From Deltaproteobacteria bacterium (GTDB lineage Bacteria > Myxococcota > B64-G9), in contig JAUXGL010000009.1 of NCBI GenBank assembly GCA_030622135.1, forward strand, positions 1-45,417: a stretch of 45,417 nt of DNA, written 5' to 3'. Position numbers and translations under genes: made by a program. The stretch's first letter is position 1. Each line of letters opens with the position of its first letter. The notes under the pieces were generated by a model, which was not told where the DNA came from, did no database searches, and saw only the letters and a program-made list of their open reading frames with translations. Below, one piece after another: positions 24,055 to 33,829 of this stretch.

Positions 24055-25374
24055 GTGCCATCGGTATTTGGAAACCTGGGAAAAATTCCCGAGCTGAGAA
24101 AGCGGATTCTGTTTACGATTATCATGCTCGGGATCTACCGTATTGGCGTTTTTGTCACCGTGCCGGGCGTGGACCGAGGCATTGTGCAGAAACTGCTGGG
24201 GGGTGGCTCGGGTTTTCTCGGTTTGTTCAATATGTTTTCCGGCGGTGCCCTACGCCAGATGTCGGTGTTTGCGTTGGGTATCATGCCATACATTAGCGCT
24301 TCCATTATTTTCCAGCTTCTGGCCGTGGTGGTCCCGTCCATCGAGCGGCTCCAGAAGGAAGGAGAGATGGGGCGCAGGAAGATTACCCAGTACACCCGTT
24401 ACGGCACCGTGCTGTTGAGCCTGATTCAGGGCATCGGTATTGCCTTCTACCTGGAAAGCCTGAAGTCCAACCTGGGCGAGCCGGTGGTGGCCGATCCCGG
24501 CTGGGGTTTCAGGTTGATGACCGTTGTTTCCCTGACCGCCGGAACGGCTTTCATCATGTGGCTGGGCGAGCAGATCACCGAAAGAGGAATCGGCAACGGA
24601 ATATCACTGATCATATGCGCCGGCATCGTCGCCGCGTTCCCGGATGCCGTGTTCTCCGTGGTCAGCTACGTCGAGAAGGGCATCATGAAGCCGTTTACCA
24701 TCTTCGTGGTGCTGGTTATCGCCGTGGCTGTGGTGGGGGTCATAGTCTTCTTCGAGCGAGGTCAACGAAGGATACCGGTGCAATATGCCCGGAGGGTGGT
24801 GGGCCGGAAGATGTACGGCGGGCAGAGCACCCATCTGCCCTTGAAGGTGAACACCTCCGGGGTTATTCCGCCGATCTTCGCGTCTTCCATCCTGCTCTTC
24901 CCGGCCACTTTAGCGAATTTCATCCAGAAGCCCTGGATGCAGGACATTCAGCAGGCGCTCACCCCGGGAAGCTGGGCCTACATGACCATCTACGTGGTTC
25001 TGATAATATTCTTCTGCTATTTCTACACGGCGGTTACGTTCAATCCCATCGACGTGGCCGACAACATGAAGAAATACGGAGGCTACATACCCGGGATACG
25101 GCCGGGAAAGCAGACCGCCGTATACATCGACAAGGTGCTCAGCCGGATTACTTTTGGGGGCGCGTTGTATGTCTCCGCGGTTTGCGTCTTGCCCTCGATC
25201 ATGATTGCGCAGTTTAACGTTCCCTTCTACTACGGGGGGACCAGCCTGCTCATCGTCGTGGGGGTTTCTCTCGACACGGTGTCCCAGATTGAAACCCACT
25301 TAATCACGCGCCATTACGATGGATTGACCGGGCCACGGGGCCCGCGGATCCGCGGGCGCAGTCGGAAGGGATGA
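24055..25374 (+). CDS. secY: Preprotein translocase subunit SecY
   Basis: SecY, 439 residues with about ten membrane helices, forms the inner-membrane protein channel with SecE. Clear parts: [20 protein letters not shown] at the start, [38 protein letters not shown] and the cytoplasmic loop [20 protein letters not shown]. The start is GTG 24055, with AAGGAGGGC at 24042-24050. The secY stop overlaps the adk start. Confidence 0.97.
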   Translation: MPSVFGNLGKIPELRKRILFTIIMLGIYRIGVFVTVPGVDRGIVQKLLGGGSGFLGLFNMFSGGALRQMSVFALGIMPYISASIIFQLLAVVVPSIERLQKEGEMGRRKITQYTRYGTVLLSLIQGIGIAFYLESLKSNLGEPVVADPGWGFRLMTVVSLTAGTAFIMWLGEQITERGIGNGISLIICAGIVAAFPDAVFSVVSYVEKGIMKPFTIFVVLVIAVAVVGVIVFFERGQRRIPVQYARRVVGRKMYGGQSTHLPLKVNTSGVIPPIFASSILLFPATLANFIQKPWMQDIQQALTPGSWAYMTIYVVLIIFFCYFYTAVTFNPIDVADNMKKYGGYIPGIRPGKQTAVYIDKVLSRITFGGALYVSAVCVLPSIMIAQFNVPFYYGGTSLLIVVGVSLDTVSQIETHLITRHYDGLTGPRGPRIRGRSRKG

Positions 25375-26018
25375 TCGTGAACCTGATTCTTCTAGGACCT
25401 CCGGGGGCCGGCAAGGGAACCCAGGCACAGCGGCTGGTGGAGCGGTTGAAGCTGCCCCAGATATCGACCGGGGATCTCCTGCGGGCGGCCGTCCGGGACG
25501 GAACCGATCTGGGCCGCCAAGCCAAGGAATACATGCAGCGGGGCGAGCTGGTGCCGGATTCCGTCGTGGTTCTCATGCTCAAGAAGCGTATGCAGGCGGA
25601 CGACTGCCGGACGGGTTGTATCCTGGACGGTTTTCCTCGGGCGGTTACGCAGGCGGAGATCCTGGAGGGGGTGTTCTCCGAGCAGGCACGCAGCCTGAAT
25701 CACGTGGTCAGCATCGAGGTGCCGGAAGAGGAACTGGTCCGGCGGCTTACCGGACGGCGCAGTTGTCCCAAGTGCGGAGCCATGTTCCATGTGATGTTTA
25801 GTCCTCCCGAGAAAGAGGGCGTTTGCGACAAGTGTGATGGCGAGTTGATCACCCGCGCGGACGATAACGAAGAAACCATCCGGAACCGAATCGCGGTGTA
25901 CCGGGAGCAGACCGAGCCGTTGAAGAAGTACTACGAGGAGAAGGGGCTGCTCCGGCCCATCGACGGAACCGGGACGCCCAAGGACATTGAAGAAAAGATT
26001 GCCAAAGTGATTGGCTAG
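25371..26018 (+). CDS. adk: Adenylate kinase, zinc-LID type
   Basis: Adenylate kinase, 215 residues: ATP + AMP = 2 ADP, cytoplasmic. The P loop is [13 protein letters not shown]; the AMP-binding part has [11 protein letters not shown] and LDGFPR. The LID domain is the long form with CPKC and CDKC pairs (near residues 130 and 153), a structural zinc site. It overlaps secY by four bases; map follows after 6. Confidence 0.97.
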   Translation: MIVNLILLGPPGAGKGTQAQRLVERLKLPQISTGDLLRAAVRDGTDLGRQAKEYMQRGELVPDSVVVLMLKKRMQADDCRTGCILDGFPRAVTQAEILEGVFSEQARSLNHVVSIEVPEEELVRRLTGRRSCPKCGAMFHVMFSPPEKEGVCDKCDGELITRADDNEETIRNRIAVYREQTEPLKKYYEEKGLLRPIDGTGTPKDIEEKIAKVIG

Positions 26019-26024
26019 CGCCTT

Positions 26025-26810
26025 ATGAGTATCTATATCAAATCCGAAGCCGAGATTGCCGTCATGCGCAGGGCGGATATCTTGGTGGCCGAGGTGCTCA
26101 AGGCGATGCGCGAGCACGCCCGGCCGGGTGTGTCCACCCTGGATCTGGATCGGTTGGCGGAGAAGCTGACCCGCGAGGCCGGGGCCCAGCCCGCGTTTTT
26201 GGGTTACCATGGCGCGGGACCGTATCCGTTCCCGGCCAGCCTGTGCACCTCGATCAACGAAGAAGTTGTGCATGGCATTCCATCGGCCGAAAGAAAGCTT
26301 AAAGAGGGTGACATACTCAGCGTGGATTTCGGTGTGTTGCTGGACGGGTTTTACGGGGATGCGGCCGTTACCATTCCCATCGGAGTCGTGAGTTCGACCG
26401 CCGCGCAGTTGCTGCAGGTCACCCAACAGGCCCTGGAACTGGCGATTGCAAAGGCAACCGCCGGGAACCGGATCGCGGACATCGGAGCGGTGATTCAGGA
26501 TCACGTTGAGGCGGCCGGATTCTCGGTGGTGCGTGACTTCGTGGGCCATGGTATCGGGCGGGCACTGCACGAAGAACCCCAGATTCCACATTATCGCTCC
26601 ACGGGCCACAACGAGCGCCTGCGTCCGGGAATGACCATCGCCATCGAACCCATGGTGAACGAGGGAACCTGGAAAGTGGAGGCGGGGGCGGATGGCTGGA
26701 CCCAGCTAACCAAGGATCGGAAACTCTCGGCTCACTTCGAGCACTCCGTGGCCGTGAGCCTGAATGGCCCGGTAGTGTTGAGTCGTTTGGAAGAGGGAGA
26801 ACAGCGATGA
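26025..26810 (+). CDS. map: Methionine aminopeptidase, type I
   Basis: Removes the N-terminal Met from nascent proteins; 261 residues, type Ia length. The five metal ligands are recognisable: two Asp in [16 protein letters not shown], His in [13 protein letters not shown], Glu in AIEPMVNEG and Glu in AHFEHSVAV. The stop overlaps rpmJ by four bases, leaving no room for infA, which often lies here. Confidence 0.96.
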   Translation: MSIYIKSEAEIAVMRRADILVAEVLKAMREHARPGVSTLDLDRLAEKLTREAGAQPAFLGYHGAGPYPFPASLCTSINEEVVHGIPSAERKLKEGDILSVDFGVLLDGFYGDAAVTIPIGVVSSTAAQLLQVTQQALELAIAKATAGNRIADIGAVIQDHVEAAGFSVVRDFVGHGIGRALHEEPQIPHYRSTGHNERLRPGMTIAIEPMVNEGTWKVEAGADGWTQLTKDRKLSAHFEHSVAVSLNGPVVLSRLEEGEQR

Positions 26811-26920
26811 AAGTACGCGCTTCGGTTAAGAAGATGTGTCAGAAATGCCGGATTTTCAAGCGCAAGGGTGTAGTCCGGGTGGCTTGCAAGAACCCCCGGC
26901 ATAAGCAGCGGCAAGGCTGA
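26807..26920 (+). CDS. rpmJ: 50S ribosomal protein L36
   Basis: L36, 37 residues. It starts [20 protein letters not shown] and has the zinc set CxxC ... C ... H (ending [11 protein letters not shown]). The ATG overlaps the map stop. rpsM follows after 11 bases with a strong GGAGGA site. Confidence 0.96.
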   Translation: MKVRASVKKMCQKCRIFKRKGVVRVACKNPRHKQRQG

Positions 26921-26931
26921 GGAGGAATGTT

Positions 26932-27342
26932 GTGGCACGAATCGCGGGAGTAGACTTGCCTCGGAATAAGCGGGTCGTCATTGCCTTGACCTACATATTC
27001 GGGATCGGGCGCACCCGGGCAAAAGAGATCATCCAGGGCACGGGGATCGACGCAAGCAAGCGCACGGATATGCTGAGCGAGGAGGACATCGCCAGTTTGC
27101 GCGAGCACATCGACGCCAACTACAAGGTGGAAGGCGATCTCCGGCGTGAGATATCGATGGATGTCAAGCGCCTGATGGACTTGAATTGTTACCGGGGCTT
27201 GCGGCACCGCAGGGGCCTTCCCGTGCGGGGACAGCGCACCCATACCAATGCAAGGACCCGCAAGGGGCCCCGGAAGGCGATCGTCAAGAAAAAGGGTCCG
27301 GCGACGGCCCCCAAGAAATCCGCGGCAACGGGCAAAAAATAG
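26932..27342 (+). CDS. rpsM: 30S ribosomal protein S13
   Basis: S13, 136 residues (usual ~120), contacts the P-site tRNA and bridges to the 50S subunit. Motifs: [30 protein letters not shown] and [20 protein letters not shown]. The last ~18 residues are an extra Lys/Ala/Pro-rich tail. The start is GTG with GGAGGAA at 26921-26927. The 124-base spacer to rpsK shows no clear gene or strong hairpin. Confidence 0.96.
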   Translation: MARIAGVDLPRNKRVVIALTYIFGIGRTRAKEIIQGTGIDASKRTDMLSEEDIASLREHIDANYKVEGDLRREISMDVKRLMDLNCYRGLRHRRGLPVRGQRTHTNARTRKGPRKAIVKKKGPATAPKKSAATGKK

Positions 27343-27466
27343 TCAGCGCCGCAAGGAGCGCGGTGTCGTTCCGATCCGTTGGCGCATGGAGACTTTGGTG
27401 AAACTCACGAAGCTGTACCGGTTTCAAGTTTAGCGCCTACAAGCAGGGCTAGGGAGATTTTAAGGC

Positions 27467-27844
27467 ATGGTGAAGATCAAGAAGAAGGTGAAGAAGAATA
27501 TCCAGAGCGGGATCGCCCATATCAAGGCCACGTTCAACAACACCATCGTGACAATTACGGACGTGGCCGGAAACGTGGTGTCCTGGTCGAGCGCGGGTGC
27601 TCGCGGGTTTAAGGGATCGCGCAAGAGCACGCCGTTTGCCGCGCAGTTGGCTGCTCAGGATGCGGCCAAAAAAGCCCAGGATCACGGGATGCGGCAGGTC
27701 AGCGTGGAGGTGAAGGGCCCCGGCGCGGGGCGTGAGGCCGCCATCCGGGCGCTGCAGGCGTCCGGAATGAGGATCTCCATGATCCGGGACGTAACCCCGA
27801 TTCCGCACAATGGGTGTCGGCCGCCTAAGCGCCGGCGGGTTTGA
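27467..27844 (+). CDS. rpsK: 30S ribosomal protein S11
   Basis: S11, 125 residues, of the 30S platform. Family segments: [38 protein letters not shown] and the end [27 protein letters not shown] upstream precedes the ATG. rpsD follows after 12 bases. Confidence 0.97.
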   Translation: MVKIKKKVKKNIQSGIAHIKATFNNTIVTITDVAGNVVSWSSAGARGFKGSRKSTPFAAQLAAQDAAKKAQDHGMRQVSVEVKGPGAGREAAIRALQASGMRISMIRDVTPIPHNGCRPPKRRRV

Positions 27845-27856
27845 GAGGAGGCAGCA

Positions 27857-28483
27857 GTGGCTCGTTATACGGGTTCGGTTTGCAAGTTTTGTCGTCGTGA
27901 GAAGTTGAAGCTGTTTCTCAAGGGCGATCGCTGTTTCACCGAAAAATGCTCGGTGGATCGGCGTCCCTATCCGCCCGGAGTGCATGGGCAGGGACGGATC
28001 AAGTTTTCTTCCTACGGCGTTCAACTGCGAGAGAAACAGAAGGTCAAGCGTATCTACGGTCTGATGGAAAAACAGTTCCGGATTACCTTCGACCGGGCGG
28101 CCGGTATGCGGGGCATCACCGGAGAGAACCTCATATTGCTTTTAGAGCGGCGACTGGACAACTTTGTCTACCGCATGGGGTTTGCCCGCACCCGCCGAGA
28201 GGCTCGTCAGCTGGTGCACCACGGACACTTCCGGGTTAACGGCAAGCGGGTGAATGTTCCCTCCGCTCTTCTACGGGTAGGCGATGCCGTACAGGTTAGA
28301 GATCGCAGCCGCAAGACGGCGCTTTTCGCCGATTCTCTAGATGCCATCGAGCGCCGCGGACTGCCTGCCTGGATTGAGTTGGACCGGAAAGAAATGCTGG
28401 CGACGGTTAAGGCTTTCCCCAGCCGTGAAGATATTACCTTGCCCATTCAGGAACAAATGATCGTCGAGTTGTATTCTAAGTAG
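27857..28483 (+). CDS. rpsD: 30S ribosomal protein S4, zinc-binding type
   Basis: S4, 208 residues, nucleates 30S assembly. The N-terminus has a zinc motif ([20 protein letters not shown] then EKC). The S4 RNA-binding domain contains [20 protein letters not shown] and [15 protein letters not shown]. The start is GTG with GAGAGGAGG at 27843-27851. In E. coli S4 represses the alpha operon; the 228 bases after this gene, before rpoA, are full of inverted repeats. Confidence 0.97.
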   Translation: MARYTGSVCKFCRREKLKLFLKGDRCFTEKCSVDRRPYPPGVHGQGRIKFSSYGVQLREKQKVKRIYGLMEKQFRITFDRAAGMRGITGENLILLLERRLDNFVYRMGFARTRREARQLVHHGHFRVNGKRVNVPSALLRVGDAVQVRDRSRKTALFADSLDAIERRGLPAWIELDRKEMLATVKAFPSREDITLPIQEQMIVELYSK

Positions 28484-28500
28484 GCACTTAGTGAGGGCAC

Positions 28501-28520
28501 ATCGACAATATATTGTCGAT
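28501..28520. promoter_or_regulatory. Perfect 20-base palindrome before rpoA
   Basis: ATCGACAATATATTGTCGAT reads the same on both strands. It lies 17 bases after the rpsD stop. A second palindrome, GTTGGTT-A-AACCAAC, is at 28549-28563. Perfect two-fold symmetry of this size suggests a dimeric DNA-binding protein, though a cruciform or RNA hairpin is also possible. Confidence 0.6.
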
Positions 28521-28551
28521 AATGCTTGTTGATGTTGGAATGTTAACTGTT

Positions 28552-28598
28552 GGTTAAACCAACGTTTTTTGCAAACGAAGTCTTGGAAAAAGTGTAGA
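28552..28598 (+). promoter_or_regulatory. Hairpin element in the rpsD-rpoA spacer (related to the rpsS-rplV hairpin)
   Basis: TTTTTTGCAA (28565-28574) pairs with TTGGAAAAAG (28583-28592) with one mismatch. The flanks TTAAACCA and GTGTAGA match the rpsS-rplV element at 17616-17662, with about three quarters identity by eye over 47 bases. Confidence 0.5.
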
Positions 28599-28608
28599 CC
28601 CTGGGTTG

Positions 28609-28637
28609 TTGACATGTGCGTATGGGTCGAAGATATC
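28609..28637 (+). promoter_or_regulatory. Possible rpoA promoter
   Basis: A consensus -35 TTGACA (28609-28614) is followed after 17 bases by GATATC (28632-28637), a poor -10. It lies 75 bases before rpoA. A separate promoter would fit the long rpsD-rpoA spacer, but the -10 is weak. Confidence 0.35.
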
Positions 28638-28711
28638 CAGAGGTAGCAATTGCAGCGGCGAGTCTTGTTCGGGCCAGCATGGCTACGGCAGGCGCCGCGC
28701 TGGGAGGAATC

Positions 28712-29737
28712 ATGGCGTCCGATATTTCCAGGAACTGGCGGGATCTGATCAAGCCGAAAAGTCTCCTGGTCGACCGGGAGTCGTTAAAGTCTACCTATGG
28801 CAAGTTCGTGGGCGAGCCCTTCGAGCGTGGCTTCGGTATCACCATCGGTAATTCGCTGCGGAGAGTGTTGCTGTCCAGCATTCAGGGAGCTGCATTCACT
28901 CAGGTGAAGATAGGCGGGATTTTGCACGAATTCACCAGCGTTCCCGAGGTGTCCGAAGACGTCATCGATATCATTCTGAACCTGAAGGAAGTCCAGCTAA
29001 AAATGGAAAGCTGGGAGTCCAAGGAATGCATCGTTGATGCCAAGGGGCCTTGCGAGGTCAAGGCGGGTGATATTCAGTGTGGTGAGTTAGTGACCGTCTT
29101 GAATCCCGATCACCACGTTGCCACCGTCTCCGAGCGCGGTCATCTGAAGATGGAGATGAAGGCTTGCCGCGGCCGGGGTTACATACCGGCCGAGATGAAC
29201 AAGGATCCCGAGGGCGATGTCGCCGTCATTCCCATGGACGCGATTTACTCGCCCATTAAAAAGGTGAACTACCAGGTGACCAATGCCCGGGTCGGGCAGA
29301 TGACCGACTACGACAAGCTCACCCTCGAGATCTGGACGGATGGCAGCGTCCATCCCGAGGACGCCGTCGCCTATGCCAGCAAGATCCTCAAGGAGCAGCT
29401 CGCCATTTTCATCAACTTCCCGGAAGAAGATGTGAGTGCCGAGGAGGAGCGCAATGTGGAGCAGGAACGCATGGTGGAGTCCCTCATGCGCAGCGTGGAC
29501 GAACTGGAGCTTTCGGTGCGTTCGGCGAACTGCCTGGAGAACGCCAACATCAAGACCATCGGCGAACTGGTGCAGAAGACCGAGGCGGAGATGCTCAAGA
29601 CGAAGAATTTCGGCCGCAAGTCGCTCAAGGAGATCAAGGATATCTTGGTGGAGATGGGCCTGAGCCTGGGTATGAAGCTGGAGAACTGGGTGCCCGGAGA
29701 GTTGGAGAAGAAGAGCGTCAAGGAGATTGAGAAATGA
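28712..29737 (+). CDS. rpoA: DNA-directed RNA polymerase subunit alpha
   Basis: RNA polymerase alpha, 341 residues; the dimer is the assembly platform and its C-terminal domain binds UP elements and activators. The NTD has [20 protein letters not shown] and [15 protein letters not shown]. The CTD has [20 protein letters not shown] and [23 protein letters not shown] 28712 with GGGAGGAA at 28701-28708 gives the normal N-terminus; earlier ATGs at 28616 and 28679 would add an unlikely leader. The stop overlaps rplQ (ATGA). Confidence 0.97.
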   Translation: MASDISRNWRDLIKPKSLLVDRESLKSTYGKFVGEPFERGFGITIGNSLRRVLLSSIQGAAFTQVKIGGILHEFTSVPEVSEDVIDIILNLKEVQLKMESWESKECIVDAKGPCEVKAGDIQCGELVTVLNPDHHVATVSERGHLKMEMKACRGRGYIPAEMNKDPEGDVAVIPMDAIYSPIKKVNYQVTNARVGQMTDYDKLTLEIWTDGSVHPEDAVAYASKILKEQLAIFINFPEEDVSAEEERNVEQERMVESLMRSVDELELSVRSANCLENANIKTIGELVQKTEAEMLKTKNFGRKSLKEIKDILVEMGLSLGMKLENWVPGELEKKSVKEIEK

Positions 29738-30291
29738 GGCATCTGAAGAAGAGTCGACGGTTCGGGCGCAGTCCGTCCCACCGCCGGGCCATGTTCAACA
29801 ACATGGTAACCTCTTTGTTCCTCCACGAGCGTATTCTTACCACCGTGGACAAGGCCAAGGAGTTGCGCCGGCTGGCGGAAAAACTGGTTACATTGGGTAA
29901 GCGAGGAGACCTGGCCGCCCGGAGACTGGCCGCCAGGCGGCTGCAGACCCAGGGTCACCGGGAAGGGAAGCGTACCATCTCGGAGGAGACCGCCCTGCGC
30001 CGGCTTTTCGAAACCATCGCGCCGCGCTTCACCGACCGGCCCGGGGGCTACACCCGCATCATTCGCACCGGCCGGCGCTTGGGGGACAATGCCTCCATGG
30101 CGTTTATCGAGCTGTTGCCCGAGGAGCGTAAGGCCGCCCCCAAGGGTAAGAAGGGCAAGAAGACCGCCGAGTCCGCCGCCAAGGCCAAGCCCAAGACCGC
30201 CAAGAAAAAGGCGCCGGCCAAGAAGGCCGCACCCAAAAAGCCGGCCAAGAAGGCGAAGAAGCCGGCCAAGTCCGCTTCTGCGAAAGAGTAA
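29734..30291 (+). CDS. rplQ: 50S ribosomal protein L17 with a long basic tail
   Basis: L17, 185 residues against the usual ~120-130. The core reads [20 protein letters not shown], then [20 protein letters not shown] and the conserved end around [20 protein letters not shown]. From about residue 133 there is a Lys/Ala/Pro tail of ~50 residues (many KKA, PAKK units), likely disordered and nucleic-acid binding. It ends the + strand ribosomal run; the next genes converge from the other strand after 64 bases, in which I see no clear terminator. Confidence 0.95.
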   Translation: MRHLKKSRRFGRSPSHRRAMFNNMVTSLFLHERILTTVDKAKELRRLAEKLVTLGKRGDLAARRLAARRLQTQGHREGKRTISEETALRRLFETIAPRFTDRPGGYTRIIRTGRRLGDNASMAFIELLPEERKAAPKGKKGKKTAESAAKAKPKTAKKKAPAKKAAPKKPAKKAKKPAKSASAKE

Positions 30292-30355
30292 TCGGCTTTC
30301 GTCGTCTCAGTTAAGGCAATTTTCCGGATCCCCGCAAATTAGTGAGAAACGGTAG

Positions 30356-31561
30356 CTAGTCCAGAATTACCTGGTCGCCTTCCGAAAGCCCTTCGAGCAC
30401 CTCTGCCATTGTGGTGGAGGCCTGGCCGATTTTTACCTGTCTGCGCTCGCCGTTTTTAAGCCTGACGCTGTGCCCGCTCTTTTCCTCGCGCAGCGCGGTC
30501 AATGTCACTAGCAACACGTCTTTTGCCAACACGGTACGCACTTCTGCCCGTACCGTGCCGCCGGGTCGCAGTTGTTCGGGCGCCTCGTCCAACTCCAAGA
30601 CGACCTTGATCTCCTTGAGATTGCCGGCAGGCTCGTCGGTGCCCAGGCGCTGGTTGCGGGTGGTGGCAAAGGACTCCTTGCTGGTTATCTTTCCTCGTAT
30701 GGACTTGCCCGGCAGAGCCGTGGGAAAAACTGTCGCCTCCGACCCCTCCTTGAGCAGCATGCCGTCGCGTTGGCGGACGTACAGCTCGGCATTGAAGGCG
30801 GTCAGATTGGGAATCTCGAGCAACTTATCCCCCGGGCGCACGACCCGGCCCGGCTCCACCTTGGCCCGGACCCAGTTCAGGCGCGTATAAGGTCCGTAGA
30901 TCATTCCGTCGGCAGGGGCTTTCAACTCCATCTGCTCGATCTGCCCCTCCTTATCCTTGACCTTTTCCAAGATGGACTCCACCTTCAGACGCTGCACCTC
31001 CAAGCTGGCCCTCTCTTTGTCGGCGTGGGCCTTGAGGGCCTTTCGGGCCAGCGATAGCTCTAACTCGGCCCGGGCCACGTCGAGCTTGGCCTTCTCCAAC
31101 TCCAGTTGTGAGATCAGCTTGCCGCCGGCGAGAACGTTGAGTTTCTCCCGCTCGACCATCATCTCCCAGCGCTTGACCGCAAGATCGAGATCGATGCGCT
31201 CCTTGTTGAGTTTTTGCCTCTCCCGGCGAAGCTCCGCTTTGGCCACTGCCAGCGCCGTTTTTTTCTCCCGCAGATCCTCCTCCACCTCGACCGAAAGGAA
31301 CGTGAGCACGACATCGCCCTTTTTTACGTGGGAACCATCCTCCAGAACCGTGCCCACCGTGAGCGACCAGAGATCGGAAAACTCGGGCACATGAATGGCC
31401 TGGCTTTCCCGGGCGGTCAGCTCGCCGTAGAAGCTGCTGGTGAAGACTAGATTGCCGCGTTCGACCCTCGCCGTGTGAGTCGATTCCAGAGAGGCGACTT
31501 CCTGGCAAGCAGCCACGAACGCCAGAGACAGAACAGTACTCAAAATCAGATATCTATTCAT
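30356..31561 (-). CDS. Periplasmic adaptor (membrane fusion) lipoprotein 2 of an ABC efflux system
   Basis: HlyD/MacA-type adaptor, 401 residues, predicted to link the inner-membrane permease to TolC. The N-terminus is a lipoprotein signal (LSLAFVAAC, Cys19). The order is a lipoyl half (VLEDGSHVKKGDVVLTFLSV), a long alpha-helical hairpin rich in Lys/Glu/Arg/Leu (about residues 90-220), a second lipoyl half (APADGMIYG), then beta-barrel regions with RPGGTVRAEV. It is the last gene of the operon and starts inside the end of the permease gene (8-base overlap). It differs clearly from adaptor 1. Confidence 0.85.
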   Translation of the reverse strand: MNRYLILSTVLSLAFVAACQEVASLESTHTARVERGNLVFTSSFYGELTARESQAIHVPEFSDLWSLTVGTVLEDGSHVKKGDVVLTFLSVEVEEDLREKKTALAVAKAELRRERQKLNKERIDLDLAVKRWEMMVEREKLNVLAGGKLISQLELEKAKLDVARAELELSLARKALKAHADKERASLEVQRLKVESILEKVKDKEGQIEQMELKAPADGMIYGPYTRLNWVRAKVEPGRVVRPGDKLLEIPNLTAFNAELYVRQRDGMLLKEGSEATVFPTALPGKSIRGKITSKESFATTRNQRLGTDEPAGNLKEIKVVLELDEAPEQLRPGGTVRAEVRTVLAKDVLLVTLTALREEKSGHSVRLKNGERRQVKIGQASTTMAEVLEGLSEGDQVILD

Positions 31562-32780
31562 GTTGCAGTGCCTCTATGGGGTTGGTGTCGGCCGCGCGCA
31601 TGGCCGGTACCAATCCGAAAGTAACTCCGATGAACGCGGATACCGCAAACGAGATCAGCATGGATTTCCAGGCAAAGGCTATGGGCAGATCGACCGACCA
31701 GGCCACCGTGAACGATATGAGCGTGCCCAGTACGATGCCGATGATACCGCCGACGAAACAGATCAATACGGCCTCGGTCAGAAACTGGTTGCGGATGTCT
31801 TGTCTTCGGGCACCCAGCGCCCGGCGCAGACCGATCTCGGTCACCCGCTCCATGATGTTGGCCAGCATGATGTTCATCACTCCGATACCGCCGACGAGCA
31901 GCGATATGGCTGCGATGGAAATTAGAACGATGTTGAGCACCGCTTGGGCCGCCTGCCGCTGGCGCAGGATTTCCTCGGGCGCGACCACTTCGAAGTCTTC
32001 AAGGCCGCCATGCAGTGCCCGGATGGTCGGGATCAACACCCGTTTGGCCGCCAGGGTATCGGCCGTATTTTCTACCCGGATCGAAACCAGGTCGATCTCG
32101 TTGTATACCCGGGGAGGCCGTAACTCCTCGGTCGCGGTCTGGTATGGAATGATAACCGCCTGGTTGTAAACCTCGGGGTCCACGGGCACCTCGCCCACCG
32201 TGGAACGTTTCTGGAGCACACCCACCACCGTGAAGTAGGTGTAGTCGAGACGGAAAACCTTCCCCAGGGCTCCTTCGGGAAATGCGCGTTTGGCCAGTTC
32301 GCTGCCCAGAACCGTCACCCGATGGTAGTTTTGGTGATCCAAAGCGAGCAACCGCCGTCCCCGGGCCGCCTCCAGGTTATGAACCTCGAAGATCCCGGGC
32401 CCGACGGCCAGGGTGTTAATGCCGGCGAGTGGCACCGAAAGGTCGGACACACCCGGATCCATCCTGACCCTGAATGTCATCGCGCCGCTGCCCCTGATGA
32501 CATTCCGGACCGTTCCCAGATCGTTGCGGTTGAGGCCCTGGCTGTCGTTGACCAGCTCGCCAATCTTGGTCTCCGTCACGGGTTTGGCCCGGACGTGGAC
32601 CACGTCTGCGCCCATGGACTCGATGGTCGCAAGTATCTCCTCCTGGGCGCCTTTCCCGATGGACACCATGGCTACCAGAGAACCCACACCGAAGACGACT
32701 CCTAGCAAAGTCAGGAGCGTCCTGAGAGGATGCATGCGAAACTGGAACAGGCTTCGTCGTATGGACACCCAGTTCATCAT
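31554..32780 (-). CDS. MacB-like ABC transporter permease
   Basis: Permease, 408 residues, of the MacB/FtsX type, without a fused ATPase. The N-terminal helix is near residues 18-40 (LLTLLGVVFGVGSLVAMVSI), followed by a ~230-residue periplasmic MacB_PCD-like domain and three C-terminal helices (ISIAAISLLVGGIGVMNIML; then two more). The cytoplasmic signature ERVTEIGLRRALGARRQDI and the end MRAADTNPIEALQHE are characteristic. MacB proteins act as mechanotransmitters, exporting antibiotics, toxins or lipoproteins from the periplasm through TolC. The start overlaps the adaptor 1 stop (ATGA). Confidence 0.92.
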   Translation of the reverse strand: MMNWVSIRRSLFQFRMHPLRTLLTLLGVVFGVGSLVAMVSIGKGAQEEILATIESMGADVVHVRAKPVTETKIGELVNDSQGLNRNDLGTVRNVIRGSGAMTFRVRMDPGVSDLSVPLAGINTLAVGPGIFEVHNLEAARGRRLLALDHQNYHRVTVLGSELAKRAFPEGALGKVFRLDYTYFTVVGVLQKRSTVGEVPVDPEVYNQAVIIPYQTATEELRPPRVYNEIDLVSIRVENTADTLAAKRVLIPTIRALHGGLEDFEVVAPEEILRQRQAAQAVLNIVLISIAAISLLVGGIGVMNIMLANIMERVTEIGLRRALGARRQDIRNQFLTEAVLICFVGGIIGIVLGTLISFTVAWSVDLPIAFAWKSMLISFAVSAFIGVTFGLVPAMRAADTNPIEALQHE

Positions 32781-33829
32781 CGCAGCCGCACCTTGACCTC
32801 ATTGCCCGCCTTGAGGTTTTCCGGCGTCTTTTCGAACTCAGCCATGACGGCGAAAGCCTTCTCGCGCGCCTGCGGGAGCCGATCGTTTTCCAAAAGAAAG
32901 CCGAGCTCCTGGGGAATGGGCTCGGCCCTCCGCACCACGGCCGGGTACTCCACGTCCGTGCCGATGTCCACGGCCACGACCATCTGACCCGGCTGCACCT
33001 CGTCGCGCCTGTGTTCCGGTACAAAGAATCGCACGGCCAGGCTCTCGTCGCGGGCGATGGAAAGCACGACATCTCCCGCCGGCAGGCCGTCGCCCTTTTG
33101 CATCTTGCGCCTTTCCCGTTTGTTGTAAGCATGCCGGATAACACCGGCATGTGGGGCCCGCAGCTGGAAGCGCGACTCGTATGCATGATAGCGCACCATG
33201 TCGCTTTCAACCCTGGCCAGGTTCTTTTCGTGATAGGCCTTTTCAGCCTCCAGGTGTTTCTCCAGGGCCACCACCCGCTGGCCGACCGCTTGCGCTTCGA
33301 ATTGGGCGATCTTCTGCAGGATTCGGTAGAACTCCATCTGGCGGGCTGATACGGCCTTCTCCTTGAGGGTGTCTACTGCAGCTCGCTCGGCCTCGATGGC
33401 GAGCTTTTGCTCTTCGACCTTCATGGCCCGCAACTCGCACTCCAGGTCGATGCCGCTCTTTTCCGCGTCGGCCCTGGCTTTCTGCAGACGCTCTGTGATC
33501 CAGGCTTTGGCCCTTTCCCAGCGGAAGTCGAACCTGGCCACTATCTCGCCGGCTTCCACTTCCTTGCCGTCGGGCACGAGATGCACGAGCTTTATCCAGC
33601 TCCCTCTCCCACTCCAGCCGCCCACACGAAAGCTGTTCTTGACCGCATGCATCTTGGTGGCATTGCCCGGCACGATGCGTCCGTCCAGCAGCCGTCTGTG
33701 TGTATCGGGTTCCGCCTGGTCGTGAATCGGCTGTGGGTCCAGCTCCTCCGCAGAGGTGCCCGGCTGGCAGCCCCAGTTGCAGGCGCACATCCAGATGACT
33801 GGCATCCACAACTCAGCCCGCCGGAGCAT
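32777..33829 (-). CDS. Periplasmic adaptor (membrane fusion) protein 1 of an ABC efflux system
   Basis: HlyD-type adaptor, 350 residues from ATG 33829, chosen because GGAGGG lies 6 bases upstream; an earlier in-frame ATG at 33853 overlaps the ATPase gene more. The N-terminus is a short hydrophobic signal with several Cys (MCAC ... NWGC), perhaps a lipoprotein. A lipoyl half (VPDGKEVEAGEIVARFDFRW) is followed by a helical hairpin (about 80-200) with many Glu/Lys/Ala, then APHAGVIRHAYNKRERRKMQ and barrel sequence. The overlap with the ATPase (stop 33813) and the permease shows one operon. Confidence 0.83.
   Translation of the reverse strand: MLRRAELWMPVIWMCACNWGCQPGTSAEELDPQPIHDQAEPDTHRRLLDGRIVPGNATKMHAVKNSFRVGGWSGRGSWIKLVHLVPDGKEVEAGEIVARFDFRWERAKAWITERLQKARADAEKSGIDLECELRAMKVEEQKLAIEAERAAVDTLKEKAVSARQMEFYRILQKIAQFEAQAVGQRVVALEKHLEAEKAYHEKNLARVESDMVRYHAYESRFQLRAPHAGVIRHAYNKRERRKMQKGDGLPAGDVVLSIARDESLAVRFFVPEHRRDEVQPGQMVVAVDIGTDVEYPAVVRRAEPIPQELGFLLENDRLPQAREKAFAVMAEFEKTPENLKAGNEVKVRLR

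Noticed and set aside
25392..26609. A 405-codon open frame on the - strand
   Set aside because: It is antisense to adk and map and has a shadow-type composition.
27343..27466. A small gene between rpsM and rpsK
   Set aside because: The short frames there have no ribosome-binding site and overlap the rpsM tail; no family fits.
30292..30355. Bidirectional terminator between rplQ and the exporter operon
   Set aside because: I found only short, weak inverted repeats and no T-run after a stem in either direction.
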